64,000 bases of DNA from the NCBI GenBank assembly GCA_026120185.1, contig JANUWF010001631.1, forward strand, positions 1,860,001 through 1,924,000. The letters run 5' to 3'. Source of the DNA: Voacanga thouarsii (lineage: Eukaryota; Streptophyta; Magnoliopsida; Gentianales; Apocynaceae). The first letter of the stretch is position 1. Every line of letters begins with the position of its first letter. Under the pieces are notes generated by a model that was not told where the DNA came from, made no database searches, and saw only the letters and a list, made by a program, of their open reading frames with translations. Shown one piece after another: positions 1 through 10,525 of this stretch. The translations under genes and the position numbers were made by a program.

Positions 1-907
1 GAGGATTGTTCAAGAGAGTCTTCAAAAGTGAAGAAAGAGGCTTGTCTATGAATGCTTTCTTTTATCTTTGTTTTCTTTTCCTTTAGCAATGATATATTCA
101 ATGTTTTTATTGTATTTTGACAATATTTTGGGATTCATAACTTATGTATCAATTTAACTACTTGATCAATTTTCTATCATTCTTAGTGTTTGATTACTTG
201 TGATTATGGAAGAATTGATGAAGTTAGATTTGCTTCTGATTGACTTGGGAAACGACGTTAGAAGTTGATTTAATTTTATTTATTTCATATTTGTTATTGC
301 TTAACAGACTTAGGAAATAAAGTTAAGATCAAAGAACTTAAGTAATCAAAGATTAGTTAATTTCACCTAGAGCATAAGGTTGTTGGCTAATTTCATGTCT
401 ATAAGGAATTATGTTTAATGTATCTTTTGGTTATGTTGGTTTGATTGGAAAATATGCTAATTTAATCAAGGGATAGTGATTCAATAGATTGGGAATGAAG
501 TGGAGTCTATATAAGTAAATTTATGACTTGGGAAACGATTAAACTTTACTTTATATTCTTTCCTGATGTCAAGATGATGATTAATTGAGATAGTTGTTTA
601 GTGGTTCAATGTTATATTTTTTAGGATAATTGTCTAAATTATGTATTCCTACATCCTTAAGTTGTATATATTTTCTTATATTTTTTTTATTCTTTTCTCA
701 CTTTATTTGGAGCGGTTAAATAAAGAATGAAAAGTGATTAGTGTGTACTTATTCATTTGAGGATCAATACTTGTTAATTTTCTATACTATGCTTGCAATG
801 AGTATACTTACTCGTATGTGTATTTTAGAATTAATGTTTTAATTAAATCTTGACTAAGGGATGGATTGAAATTTGATGATTTTTACGCACCCAAAATTTA
901 CGCATCA
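1..907 (+). repeat. LTR family B, 3' part (cut by window edge)
   Basis: This AT-rich stretch aligns by eye with the 3' part of the LTR at 21218-22690 and, inverted, with 18301-19494. Shared blocks include the 'GGCTTGTCTATGA' region near 40, the 'gactcg/gacttgg-gaaacga' region near 240, and the end in GCATCA. It contains no coding sequence. The LTR ends at 907, exactly where geminivirus-like sequence starts. It is therefore either a solo LTR or the 3' LTR of an element lying to the left of the window. The next five bases (TTCAC) would be its target-site copy, but the partner copy is outside the window. Confidence 0.75.
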
Positions 908-1126
908 TTCACAACGGTCAATGTATAGGAAATGTCCTTTAAGACGTTGTAGTGATGTTTCATGCCAGGCAGGGAATAAGAGTTTGATCTCCGTGAGGTC
1001 AGATGTTATAGAGGATTCACATGTCCTTGAATTGAGGTATTGGTCATGGGAGTTATTGTTGGAAGACTCCTTTGCTATGGTTAGTAGATAGATTCACTTC
1101 TTTAAGTGGTAGAAACGTAGTGGCAT
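908..1126 (-). pseudogene. Geminivirus movement-protein-like (BC1) N-terminal fragment
   Basis: Read on the minus strand from an ATG at 1126-1124, one frame gives about 70 residues with an in-frame stop after ten codons and another near the left end. The middle carries a 'SDLTEIKLLFP' block followed by a short basic stretch and 'YIDRC', the pattern I associate with the start of begomovirus BC1 movement proteins, which bind DNA and move viral genomes between cells. It sits left of an origin-like stem-loop and points away from it, as BC1 does in DNA-B. The reading frame is cut at 908 by an LTR end. Rep N-terminal motifs are absent here, which argues against Rep. The assignment rests on a short match and the gene order. 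Confidence 0.5.
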
Positions 1127-1454
1127 TTTGGTAATAAATAACTCACTCCATATGCTACAAAACTCACTCCAATTCTATTTGTGCTCTGAATTGGAGTAAC
1201 ATGAGTGGTATTTATAGAACCTCCATAGGTCCCATATGAGCCCTGCACATGTGCAGCCATCCGTTTAATATTACTAAATAGTCGCCGATTTCGGAGTGAC
1301 TATAATGTAGGCCCCTTGGCAATTGGAGTAACTTTATTGTTGGCCCTGTTCATTTTAAAATTTCAAATTTGAATTTTGGGGTGGCCACCAAATTTGGAGT
1401 GACTATAAGTTGAGCCCCATGATAAATTGGAAAAGTACAGGAACTCAACCAATA
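1127..1454. other. Geminivirus-like intergenic (common) region
   Basis: This non-coding block lies between the BC1-like fragment and, across the gypsy insertion, the NSP-like gene. It contains a TATA-like stretch (1209-1217), an origin stem-loop (1253-1285) and repeated GGAGTRA motifs. The motifs are direct at 1192-1200, 1292-1299, 1325-1332 and 1396-1403, and inverted at 1142-1149 and 1163-1170. Geminivirus intergenic regions characteristically have iterated Rep-binding sites and a TATA box beside the stem-loop. Two of the direct copies lie in a longer repeat of about 23 bp (from 1292 and from 1396), on the side of the virion-sense gene. Confidence 0.65.
1253..1285 (+). other. Decayed geminivirus replication-origin stem-loop
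   Basis: The invariant geminivirus nonanucleotide TAATATTAC is intact at 1266-1274. To its left is an 11-base arm, GCAGCCATCCG (1253-1263), typical of begomovirus origins. The right arm (1275-1285) no longer pairs. All six arm mismatches are transitions; five put T or A on the right arm where C or G would pair, as expected from deamination of methylated cytosine. The loop is where Rep nicks the virion strand. In its present state the hairpin should not fold, so it is a relic. Confidence 0.7.
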
Positions 1455-2338
1455 TGATCTTGAGTGGTTAAATTAATGGAATAATGGGCTAATAACTCAG
1501 CTCATACATTGGAACCAAAATAGTAGATTTTTATGGCCAAATGGAGAAAATTAATTATCTATCTACACTCTAGCAAACCCTTGAAGAACTAAGCATTAAT
1601 GACCCACAAGAATAGTAGCAAGATCAACCTTAGCAGAACAAAATAACTAAGACCTAATCAAGAGAAACCATATTAGACTATCCAAAAGATTTAGAGACTC
1701 ATTCAAAGAGAGGATTAAACCCTAAGCATGGTCTTAAATAAGTTGAATAAGGAGGCAAAAGACCTCTCAAGGCTCTCTTTTCAAATTTGAGTAAAGTAAG
1801 TAGATTGCGTTGTCTAATTACATAAAGATGTATTTACACTACTCTAACCCCAACTAAGTGATTTTTAAGGTCCTAAGACAAATTAAGGCATTAAAAGGTC
1901 TTTACATAGTGTTTAAAATAGAAAGAAATCGGAGATAAAATAAGTAATTCGCAAAACAGCATATGGGACCCGATATAGGCCAACGCCGGTTCTGGTGGTT
2001 GGGTCGGCGTCAACTCTTCACTGGAACTGAACAATTCTACTAGTAGTGCTCAGCTGGCTCGGGCCTACGCCGATTTGGCACTATTACGATGTTCTTCTGC
2101 ATTTTCTCCCTTCTTTGGCGCTGGCTTGAGTTGTTGTTGGGGCTCATCTTGGATAGTCATTAAGTTGAGCTCTTGGCTACCTTTATCATCCTTCCAAATC
2201 TCTCCCATCCTCAAACATGGTTGTATAAGCAATTGGATATCACCTTGGAACCTCTTGGTCCTTGATCTTGTCATTGGTCCTTGTAGAGTCGTTCTCCCTT
2301 CTTGAGATTAAATCAATTGGCTAGCTTGATTCCCAACA
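1455..2338 (-). repeat. 3' LTR of the gypsy element (family A)
   Basis: Plus-strand ends are TGATCTTG and CCCAACA, giving the usual TG...CA on the minus strand. It matches 7996-8978 along its length but lacks about 95 bp present there (around 8170-8265). It is AT-rich except for a GC-rich stretch at about 1970-2080 with repeated CGCCGG-like motifs. Short reading frames at 2065-2305 are LTR sequence, not genes. Confidence 0.85.
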
Positions 2339-2353
2339 TCTCCCCCTTCTTAA
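2339..2353 (-). other. Polypurine tract of the gypsy element
   Basis: On the minus strand a purine run (TTAAGAAGGGGGAGA) lies directly against the start of the 3' LTR. This is the expected primer for plus-strand DNA synthesis and fixes the element's orientation. Confidence 0.75.
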
Positions 2354-2369
2354 AGTTGATTCTTCTATG

Positions 2370-3545
2370 AATTATCACCAACATCAAAAGGAGTTAAGTC
2401 ACTAATGTTAAACGTTGCACTCACTTTATACTCACCAAGTAAATCGATCTTATATGTATTTTCTCCAACTTGGGCAATAACTTGGAAAATATCATCGCCC
2501 TTTGGGTCTAGCTTGCTCCTCTTTTAAGTAGGAAACCTCTCCTTGCGAAGGCATACCTATTCCCAATTGATGAGCTTAAATGAAACCTTTTTCCTTCTTT
2601 GATTTTGCCTAAGTACGATCCCTTCATTTCGCTTTGCAATAGTTTCCTTCACCTTTTCATAGAGAGTCTTCACCAATTCTGCCTTTTTGTCTCCATCAAA
2701 GTTCATCCGTTCACCTACAGGCAAAGGAACCAAATCCAAAGGAGTTAGAGGGTTAAAACCATACGTAATTTTAAAAGGAGAATAAGAAATAGTAGAGTGA
2801 ATAGCCCTATTGTAGGCAAACTCAATGTGTAGCAAGCATGTTTTTCAATTCTTCAAGTTCTTCTTGATGATAGTCCTTAAGAGTTGGGTGAGTGATCTGT
2901 TAACCACTTCCATTTATCCATCCATTTGAGGGTGGTAAGCTATGGAAAACAAAAGATTAGTGCCAAGTTTATTCCATAAGACCCTCTAAAAATGAATAAG
3001 GAACTTAGTATCCCTATCTAATATAATAGTCTTTGGAATCCCATGCATTCTTACTGCTTCTTTGAATAGTAAATCTGCAATATGAGAAGCATCATTAGTC
3101 TTGGAACAAGCCACAAAATGAGTCATTTTCGGGAATTGATCAACAATCACAAATATGGAATCTTTACCCCCTTTAGACCTAGGCAATCCTAAGATAAAGT
3201 CTATTGAAATATCAATCCAATAAGCATGTGGAATGGGTAAAGAAGTGTACATCTCATGTGGAAGTAATCTAGATTTAGCCCACCCACAAATTATGCATTG
3301 AGAACAATATTTCTCCACATCCCTTCTCATTTTTGCCAAAAAAAAAAAAAAAAATGTTCCTTAAGGATGCCTAAGGTCTTTGTAACACAAAAATGTCCCA
3401 TTAATCCTCTGCTATGGCCCTTCTTAACTAGCAATTCCTTAATAAACCCCTTTGGCACACAAAGTCTTGCCTTCCTAAACAAGAAACCACCATGCCTATA
3501 GTACTTAATAAATGCACATTTCTCTAAACTCCTCATCATTATCAT
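2370..3545 (-). pseudogene. Gypsy integrase, broken into several frames
   Basis: Minus-strand fragments give the integrase in order. First is the zinc-binding region (3327-3545, containing '[20 protein letters not shown]'). Next is the catalytic core (2986-3339: '[20 protein letters not shown]' with the first Asp, then 'ILDRDTKF' with the second). The C-terminal part follows (2557-2835 and on to about 2370), ending in the 'GEYKVSATFNISDLTPFDVGD' type motif. A poly-A tract at 3339-3354 (plus strand) marks one frame break. The protein would insert the retrotransposon cDNA into chromosomes; as it stands it cannot be made. Confidence 0.85.
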
Positions 3546-3569
3546 ACAATTCTTTCACAAGTTCAAAAT

Positions 3570-5000
3570 TAAGAAATTTAGCTTCCAAAGTTTAAAAGTA
3601 CATACCTTCGAGATAGTGCATCTGCAACTACGTTCTCCTTACCTTTTTTGTATTGAATGACATAAGGAAATGTCCTAATAAACTTCATCCACCTTGCATG
3701 CCTCTTGTTCAAATTTTGTTGGTTTTTGAGGTGTTTAAGAGTCTCATGGTCAGTATGGATCACAAACTCTCTTGGTAATAGATAATGTTGCTAATACTCT
3801 AGGGTCCTAACCAAGACAAAGAGTTCTTTATCATTAGTGGAAAATTGATGGCAGCCCCGAACAATTTCTCACTAAATTATGTAATGGGCTTTCGGTCTTA
3901 GGTTAGAACCGCACTTATCCATACCCCACTTGCATCACACTTTATCTGAAATGCTTTCTCAAAGTTAGGCAAGATGAGAATTGGTGCTTAGCTCAATTTA
4001 TCCTTGAGAGTTTGAAAGGCTTGTTGTTGGGTTTCCTCCCACCTAAATCCCACCTTTTTCTTCACCACTTGGGTTAGAGGGGCTGCTAAGGTGCTAAAGT
4101 TCTTGATGAATCTCCTATAGAAACTAGCTAGCTTATAGAAACTACAAACTTGGGTAATGGTGATAAGAGTGGGCTAATCTTGGATAGCTTTTACTTTTTC
4201 CTCATCAGCATCAACCCCCTTAGCACTCACAACATACCCAAGAAATGTAATCTTCTCCAAATAAAAAGAGCATTTTTTTTCAAGTTAGCATATAATCTCT
4301 CTATTCGAAGAGCAACAAGCACACATTGAAGGTGATTCAAATTATCTACATATGATTCGTTATATATCAATATATCATCAAAGTACACAACAACAAACTT
4401 TCCAATGAAGTCCCTTAGAACATCATGCATTAAACGCATGAAAGTGCTAGGAACATTAGATAACCCATAAGATATAACAAGCCACTCATACAATTCTTGT
4501 TTAATTTTAAAGGCCATTTTCCACTCATTTTCTTTCCTAATCCTAATTTAGTGACAACCGAATTTCAAATCAATTTTAGAGAAAATGCAAGCAACAAATA
4601 ACTCATCAAGCTTATTCTTTATGGCGCGACAATCCACACACATACACCATGTCCCATCATTCTTGGGAACCAAGAGAACTGAAACCGCATGGGCTTAACT
4701 CTCTCTCATATGTCCCTTTTCAAGTAATTCATCCACTTGCTTTTGTAATTCCTTAGCCTCTTCCGGATTAGTTCTATAGGCTGGTCAGTTAGAGATAATG
4801 GCTCCGAGCATAAAATCTATTTGATACTCAACTCCTCTTATGGGTGACAATCCTTTGGGTACCTTCTTTGGAAATATGGCATTAAACTCTTAGAGAATTA
4901 CTAAAATTTTATTAGGCAAAGATAAAGTAGAATCATTAATAGAAACATAAGATCCTTTGCAAAATAAAAAGAATAATCGATTTCTTAGCTTCTATGACCT
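3570..5000 (-). pseudogene. Gypsy reverse transcriptase and RNase H, broken
   Basis: The minus strand encodes the reverse transcriptase with the 'PKNDGTWCMCVDCRAIK' block (about 4610-4670) and the catalytic '[10 protein letters not shown]' (about 4370-4400). RNase H follows, ending in '[11 protein letters not shown]' and '[14 protein letters not shown]' (3590-3760). These are standard Ty3/gypsy motifs. Several in-frame stops, for example in place of tryptophan or glutamine codons, and frame changes separate the pieces. The longest open piece is 96 codons (4227-4517). Confidence 0.85.
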
Positions 5001-5439
5001 CACTCCCTTTTGCAAAGTAGTTCACTTTTCTTTTACCTCCCCTCTCTTGTCCTTGCTCACTTACATCCGTGATGGATAAAGACATTTATCTTCCCATTTT
5101 CTTTCTCAACTCTTTCTCTTTCCTCTCTTGTTCTTTTTTCTCTAACTCTTGTTTTGTTTGGCATTTTGTGCTCTCTTTTTCTTCTCTCTTTCCCTCATAA
5201 TTCTTTGGTCTTTATTCACCTCACTTGGGGGTATAGGGGTAAAATTGAATTTAGACCCCTCTTCAAGAATGGAATAAGTGTTTTTTCTACTATTATGCTT
5301 CATATTTCTATCATATTACCAATGCCTCCCTAGGAGCAAGTGACCTGCTTGCATATACACCACATCATATAGCACATCATCTTTGTACTTCCCCATCTCA
5401 AAAGATACCGAGATTTGTTTATTGACCCTCAATTCTCTT

Positions 5440-5645
5440 CTATCATTTAACTATTGTAACTTGTAGGGTTTAGGGTGTTTAATCCATTTCATGCCCAATT
5501 CATCAACTAAGCTTGCACTAATTATATTAGTGCAACTCCCACTATCTACAATGACACTACAAGGGGTCTTGTTGATTAAACACCATATGTAGAATATGTT
5601 TCCTCTTTGTTGATGGTCTTGGTCTTCAATTACTTGAGAATTCAA
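5440..5645 (-). pseudogene. Gypsy aspartic protease fragment
   Basis: A minus-strand frame of 64 codons contains 'CSVIVDSGSCTNIISASLV', the active-site D-S-G motif of retroviral-type aspartic proteases in its gypsy form. It lies between the gag zinc knuckle and the reverse transcriptase, as expected. This enzyme would cut the Gag-Pol polyprotein. It is no longer joined in frame to its neighbours. Confidence 0.8.
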
Positions 5646-5649
5646 TTAT

Positions 5650-7093
5650 GTTCTTGTGACTCCAACTAAGAAATACTCTTGGCCAACTACTTCCCCTTCC
5701 ATATTTTTTTCTTGGTCTCTTTGGTACTTTTCTCCCTCTTCTTCTTCGTCGGTTGAGACTTCTCATTGGGGTTAGTATACATAGCAATTTTTCTTGGACA
5801 CTCATGGGAAGTATGCTCATAGCCAAGACACTTAAAGCAATTGATGTCTCTATTCCATTGTGGCCTCTCCATGGCTTTTCCATTATCTTTATTCCAACCT
5901 TCCCTCTATTTCTAATCTTCTCTAGGCTTTCATCCTTCCCTTGGCTTGTTGTACTCTCTTTAGAAAAGTTTAGGAGTATCATCCCTCTTAGTTGGCATCT
6001 TGCTAGTGGTGTTCAGATTTGGAAGTGTAGGCTTAGCAAATGCCCTCCTCTTTAGTTACCTTTCAATCTTCATAGCGGCATGAACCATATCCTCTAAATG
6101 GTCATAAGAGTGCAACTCTACCAAATTGGCTATTTTCCTATTCAGTCCTCCCAAAAACCTAGCCCTTGTTGCTCTATGTTCCTCTTGGATTTGGGCCCTA
6201 ATCAATATCACTTCCATTTTCTTAGGGTAATACTCCATACTTTTATTCCCTTGCTTAAGTGATTAAAGCCTTTAGCAGAGGTCATGGTAGTAGTAGTGTG
6301 GAACAAACTTAGCTCTCATCATGTCCTTTAACAAGTTCCAATTTGTTACGGCTTCTACTCACATTTGCCTTCTTTGAGCACTAACTTGCTCCAATAAAAC
6401 TATAGTATACTCCAAAAATCCCAAAATACCTAGCCTCACCTTTGAACTTTCACTATAGGTATGACACTCAAAAAATATTTCCATTTTGCTCTCCTATTCA
6501 AAATAGGCTTCGGGATCACTCTTTTCATAGAATGTAGACATCTTCATTTTGATATGGTTCAACTCTCTCTCTTCTTTCTTTCATTCTCTGCTACCTTCTC
6601 TATTGCCCTATCCTCTATTGAGTTCCCCATATACATCACCATGTTCCCTTTCATATTATTCATCAATTCTCTCAAACTTCATTTCCAACCCTCTTGGATT
6701 ATTTCCAACATTCCTTCCTTAGCCCTTACCTCATCCCCCTCCCATGCCATGTTTTTCCCTTCTCATAGGAGTTTATTGGAATCCTCTAATAAAGTGCTTA
6801 TCATAATCTTCACCTTGTTGAGCATTTAGTGGAGGAGTTTGTACATCAGCATCCCTCATTCTAGGACTAGGATCTTTAAATCTTTCTTGGCCCCTTCTTT
6901 GTGCCACGGTAGAAGATTGACCCAAATAATGTCTCAATCCCGTGATCTATCTTGTCATATCTTCAAACCTACTGTGCATTATTCTCATCATAGCGTTTAA
7001 ATCCTCTCGCAAAACCCTAGCATCAATTGGTTCTTCTTGTGGCCTACTAGGTTCACTTGGGTTAGGTCTAGAGATTTCTTGTCCATGGGCCAT
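5650..7093 (-). pseudogene. Gypsy gag, broken
   Basis: The minus-strand ATG at 7093-7091 opens a frame beginning MAHGQEISRP, rich in Arg, Gln and Glu as usual for plant gypsy Gag. Fragments at 6056-6238 contain the gag core ('ATRARFLGGLNRKIANLVEL'). The zinc knuckle 'CFKCLGYEHTSHEC' (CCHC) lies at about 5790-5830, followed by a lysine-rich stretch. Gag packages the element RNA in virus-like particles. Frameshifts and stops between 6238 and 6830 break the gene. Confidence 0.8.
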
Positions 7094-7995
7094 GGCGATG
7101 GAATATTCAATAAACTATACCTACAAAAGAGATTACCAAAAAAGGAATAGATCATTTCTTCACTCACTTGTGTGTTTACTCTCAAAGATAATCACTCTAC
7201 ACTCGTGTTTACTCTCTTTGGCTCTTTTGTTAATAATCTTATCCTCTCTTTTTCTTTTTTTTTTCTCAACACTCAAACCTCCTTGTTCAATCTTAATTCT
7301 CCCTAATAGCTTTAGTCCAACTAAGTGAGTTAACAAAAACCAATGAACTTTCCAATTAGGGGAATCTTAGGGGAACTTCAACAAATACTTGTTAGGCACC
7401 TTAAATAAATAAAATTTTAAGAAGTGAAGACTCAATTACCACACAAACAAATACTAAAAGTAAAAGGAAGAAAGTTTAACAAGAAATGAACAAGAATTAG
7501 CAAGAATGAAGAAAAAGAACAACTGGTGAATAGGAATATGAAAAACAAGATTGTCACAAGTGTGCAATAGTAAAGATGAGTTCAATAAGCATGGATTTCA
7601 ACAATATAGTGATATATCAAGTGCTAACATCCCAAGGAATGAAAAATAAAAGTCAAAACTCCCAACTATAGTCACAAACATTCTTATAGAACATTTATCA
7701 AACACCTTGGTTGCAATCCCGTCACTTAAAACCAACCAATACTTTCACCCATATTCAAGCCTATTTTTACCACAAATACAAGATAAATTTATTCTCAAGT
7801 ATTATAATAACATCAAGGAGCAATTTTTTGAAGGGAAAATCAAGAAATAACAAAGATATCATGACCTTTTTGAAATAAGTTTTTTAGTTACGAGACTTCT
7901 CCTACTTTTCTTCAACTTTGTAGGACTCCTTTTATTGATTTCAAGCTTTGATTGGAATCAAGGCTTTCCTTGCTTTGAGACTAAACTCTTTGATA
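7094..7995 (-). other. Gypsy 5' untranslated leader
   Basis: This is AT-rich sequence between the 5' LTR and gag on the minus strand, with no coding signal. A primer-binding site should start at 7995 on the minus strand. The sequence there (ATATCAAAGAG...) resembles a decayed initiator-methionine-tRNA site, but the match is weak. Confidence 0.5.
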
Positions 7996-8978
7996 TGATC
8001 TTGACTGGTTAAATTGATGTAACAATGGGCTAATAACTCAGCTCATACATTGGAACCAAAACAGTGGAGTTTTGTGCCAAATGGATAAAAATAACTATCT
8101 ATCTATACTCTAGCAAACTCTTGAAGAACTAAGCATCAATGACCAACAAGAATAGTAGCAAGATCAACTATAAACTGATCCAAATATCCTTGAAACAATA
8201 AAGGTAATCAAGAACAAAAGAGTAGAAACTATAGCAATCCAAATAATGGAATTCAAGATAAACCTTAAAAGAACAAAGTAACTAAGAGCCAATCAAGAGA
8301 AAGCACATTGGATTATCCGCAAGATTTAGAGACTCATTCAAAAGGAGGACTAAACCCTAAGTATGGTCCCAAATAAGATGAAATGAGGCAAAAGACCTCT
8401 GAAGGTTCTATTTTCAAATTTGAATAAAGTAAGTAGATTGTGTTATCAAATCACAAAAAGATGTATTTATACTACTCTAATACTAGCTAAGTAATTTCTA
8501 AGGTCCTAAGACAAATTAAAGCCTTAAAAGGTCTTTACATAGTGTTTAAAATAGAATGAAACCGGAGATAACATAAGTAATTCGGAAAATAGAGACTGGG
8601 ACCCGACATGGGCCAGCACCGGAACTCTGGCACCGGCTCTTCGTTGGAACCAAACAATTCTGCTAGCAGTGCTCAGCCGGTGCTGGCTTAGCTGGCTTGG
8701 GCTGGTGTCAGTTTGGCGCTTTTGCGCTGCTTTTCAGTGTTTTCTTCCTCCTTTGCTGCTGGCTTGAGTTATTGTTGGGGTTCCTCTTGGATAGTCATCA
8801 AGCTGAGCTCTTGGCTACCTTTATCATCCTTCCAAATCTCTCCCAACCTCAAACATGGTTGTAGGAGTAATTCGATATTACCTTAGAACCTCTTGGTCCT
8901 TGATCTTGTTATTCGTCCTTGCAAAGTCGTTCCCCCTTCTTGAGATTGAACTAATTGGCTAGATTGATTCCCATTGCA
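7996..8978 (-). repeat. 5' LTR of the gypsy element (family A)
   Basis: Direct-repeat partner of 1455-2338. It starts TGATCTTGACTGG on the plus strand and ends CCCATTGCA. It includes the roughly 95 bp lost from the other copy and a GC-rich stretch at 8595-8720 with GCACCGG/GCCGGTGC motifs. The clear divergence between the two LTRs indicates an old insertion. Confidence 0.85.
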
Positions 8979-9209
8979 ACCATATCAGGAATTTTTATTT
9001 GGAGACTATTTCTACGAATGGAAGAATCAAACAGTATATAATGAAACGACATAGCTTAGGAATAGCCACTGAGGCTGTTGTATTAAATTAAAGGTATATT
9101 TGATATGACATATGTATTCTTGTAGGGTTGTTAATTGGTTTTAGGAACTTATAGTTGTGCATAAATATCGATAATTTCCAGGAAGGTCACAAGTTATTCA
9201 ATTCCAAAT
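8979..9209 (+). other. Geminivirus-like leader before the NSP-like gene
   Basis: This non-coding sequence lies between the gypsy insertion and the NSP-like gene. By position it continues the intergenic region cut at 1454. It is AT-rich and I see no second nonanucleotide or other clear signal in it. Confidence 0.4.
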
Positions 9210-9988
9210 ATGTATAGGCTTAGAAAAGGTTATAATAATGGCTATAGTAGATATAATTATAACAGAGGTGGTAATTATGTTAAATGGAGGGGAAATCTGA
9301 ATTTGTTTCGTATTAATAGATGTAGAGTCTGGACAAATTTCAGGCGTAGTACATATGTGCGTACTGGTGTGTTAGATGAAATTATTGTTCTTGGTTTGGC
9401 CGTTGATGGGGCTGGTGTAATTGCAGACTTTCTTACAATGCCTTCACTTGGGAGTTTGCATTCAGAAAGAAGGAGAAATAGAATCTGTTTGGGGTCTGTG
9501 AATCTTAATGGTTCATTTAATATTGTGAATTCTCTTGTGGTAAAAAATAAAGTTGATGTGGGAGAGAGTGATGCTAAGCCTAGATCATTGATTGAAATGT
9601 GTTGTCATTCTTTTTTATTCTTGACAGCAGGCCTTCTTGAGATGCCAAGACTACATTTGTAGATGTGTTTAGGCCTCATGTTAGTTATGAGGGATTTAAA
9701 GACGTTCTATATGTCAGGCCTAATGCAATAGACCAATTTAAGGTATTGATCCGATTTAAGAAAGTTGTTCACGGAGTTAGGTTGACCGGTATAGTTGCAT
9801 TGGATAGTTCAAGGTATTTTTTTTCCCATAATTGTTTTTATACGTCTTTTAGGGATAATGCGGGCAGTACAGAGGATAACTATGGTAATATCCATAGTAA
9901 TGCCCTGGTGTATTTTATAACTTGGGAAAGTAGAATCCCGAGTATTGTAACATTTGCACTTAGTAGCCGAATGGTCTTTTATAACTAA
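9210..9988 (+). pseudogene. Geminivirus nuclear-shuttle-protein-like gene (BV1), frameshifted
   Basis: Two plus-strand frames (9210-9662 and 9665-9988) together span a gene of about 260 codons, the usual length for begomovirus NSP, which carries viral DNA out of the nucleus. The N-terminus is short, basic and rich in Tyr, Arg and Asn. A 'PSLG' block follows at about residue 78. The end has 'YGNIHSNALVYF' followed by Trp and a hydrophobic-aromatic tail, as in NSP and the related coat protein. The break is a frameshift between about 9640 and 9665. The gene lies on the virion-sense side of the origin relic, as BV1 does. A coat-protein relative is the alternative. It may look long-open because it is comparatively recent. 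Confidence 0.65.
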
Positions 9989-10419
9989 AGTTGGCATTCC
10001 GATGATCTTTTTGTACAATTGGTTCTCTAACTATAACTAACAAGAAAACAACTTCATTTTCTAATTCTAGATATATGTCAAAAGGTAAAGACTGTAAACT
10101 AATATCTTGAGTGGTGTTACTGTTGTATTCTCAGAGGTATCGTATGGATTCACTTACACGTCATCTACTTTTATGTGTACGATGGAATTTGAAATCATTA
10201 TTATTAACCCATGTTTGGGAGGTCTAAACATATCTGGAAATGGAGTATAATTTATTGAGTTGTAAATTATAAATGAATTTCAGACTGTTTAAGTGAAGTT
10301 TGATGGTGCCTTTGTCAGGATATATTGATTAAAAAACTAAAGAAGTATTATTCAAATGTAAAACACATAATTAAGTCAAATTGAAACATGTGATGACAAA
10401 TCCTTAGGTTTTATACTGG
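9989..10419. other. Unassigned part of the geminivirus-like locus
   Basis: This AT-rich stretch lies between the NSP-like gene and an inverted scrap of the same gene. Translations on both strands contain several stops and I recognise no domain. By position in DNA-B it could hold the C-terminal end of the movement protein, but I could not confirm that. Confidence 0.4.
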
Positions 10420-10525
10420 CCGCACATTATATCCGTTTGGCATCTCTAGAAGGCCTACTGTCAAGAACCAAAAAGAATGATAACACATTTTCAATTAATG
10501 AACTAGGCTTAGCATCACTCTCCCC
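10420..10525 (-). pseudogene. Inverted duplicate scrap of the NSP-like gene
   Basis: The minus strand here repeats plus-strand 9553-9655. The shared run 'GAGAGTGATGCTAAGCCTAG' and the continuing similarity through the 'GGCCTTCT-GAGATGCCAA' region are plain. The translation preserves 'GESDAKP-SLIE' and ends at an in-frame stop. It therefore comes from a second copy, or a rearranged half, of the same viral gene, joined directly to the end of the REn-like sequence. Confidence 0.75.

Larger units (their letters stand above)
1455..8978 (-). mobile_element. Ty3/gypsy LTR retrotransposon (LTR family A), decayed
   Basis: This is a complete but broken element inserted into the geminivirus-like locus. 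Direct LTRs lie at 1455-2338 and 7996-8978. On the minus strand the internal order is gag, protease, reverse transcriptase, RNase H, integrase, which defines Ty3/gypsy. The integrase tail has the gypsy 'DPKGDD-F-V' and 'FN(I)SDLTPFDVGD' type ending and I see no chromodomain after it, suggesting a Reina- or CRM-like chromovirus (tentative). Every domain is split by stops and frameshifts. The flanks (ACCAATA left, ACCATAT right) are an imperfect candidate target-site duplication. Confidence 0.85.

Noticed and set aside
6461..7328. Hydrophobic-looking open frames on the plus strand (122 and 128 codons)
   Set aside because: They are the antisense of gypsy gag and leader; the pyrimidine-rich strand gives Leu/Ser/Phe-rich translations that mimic membrane proteins.
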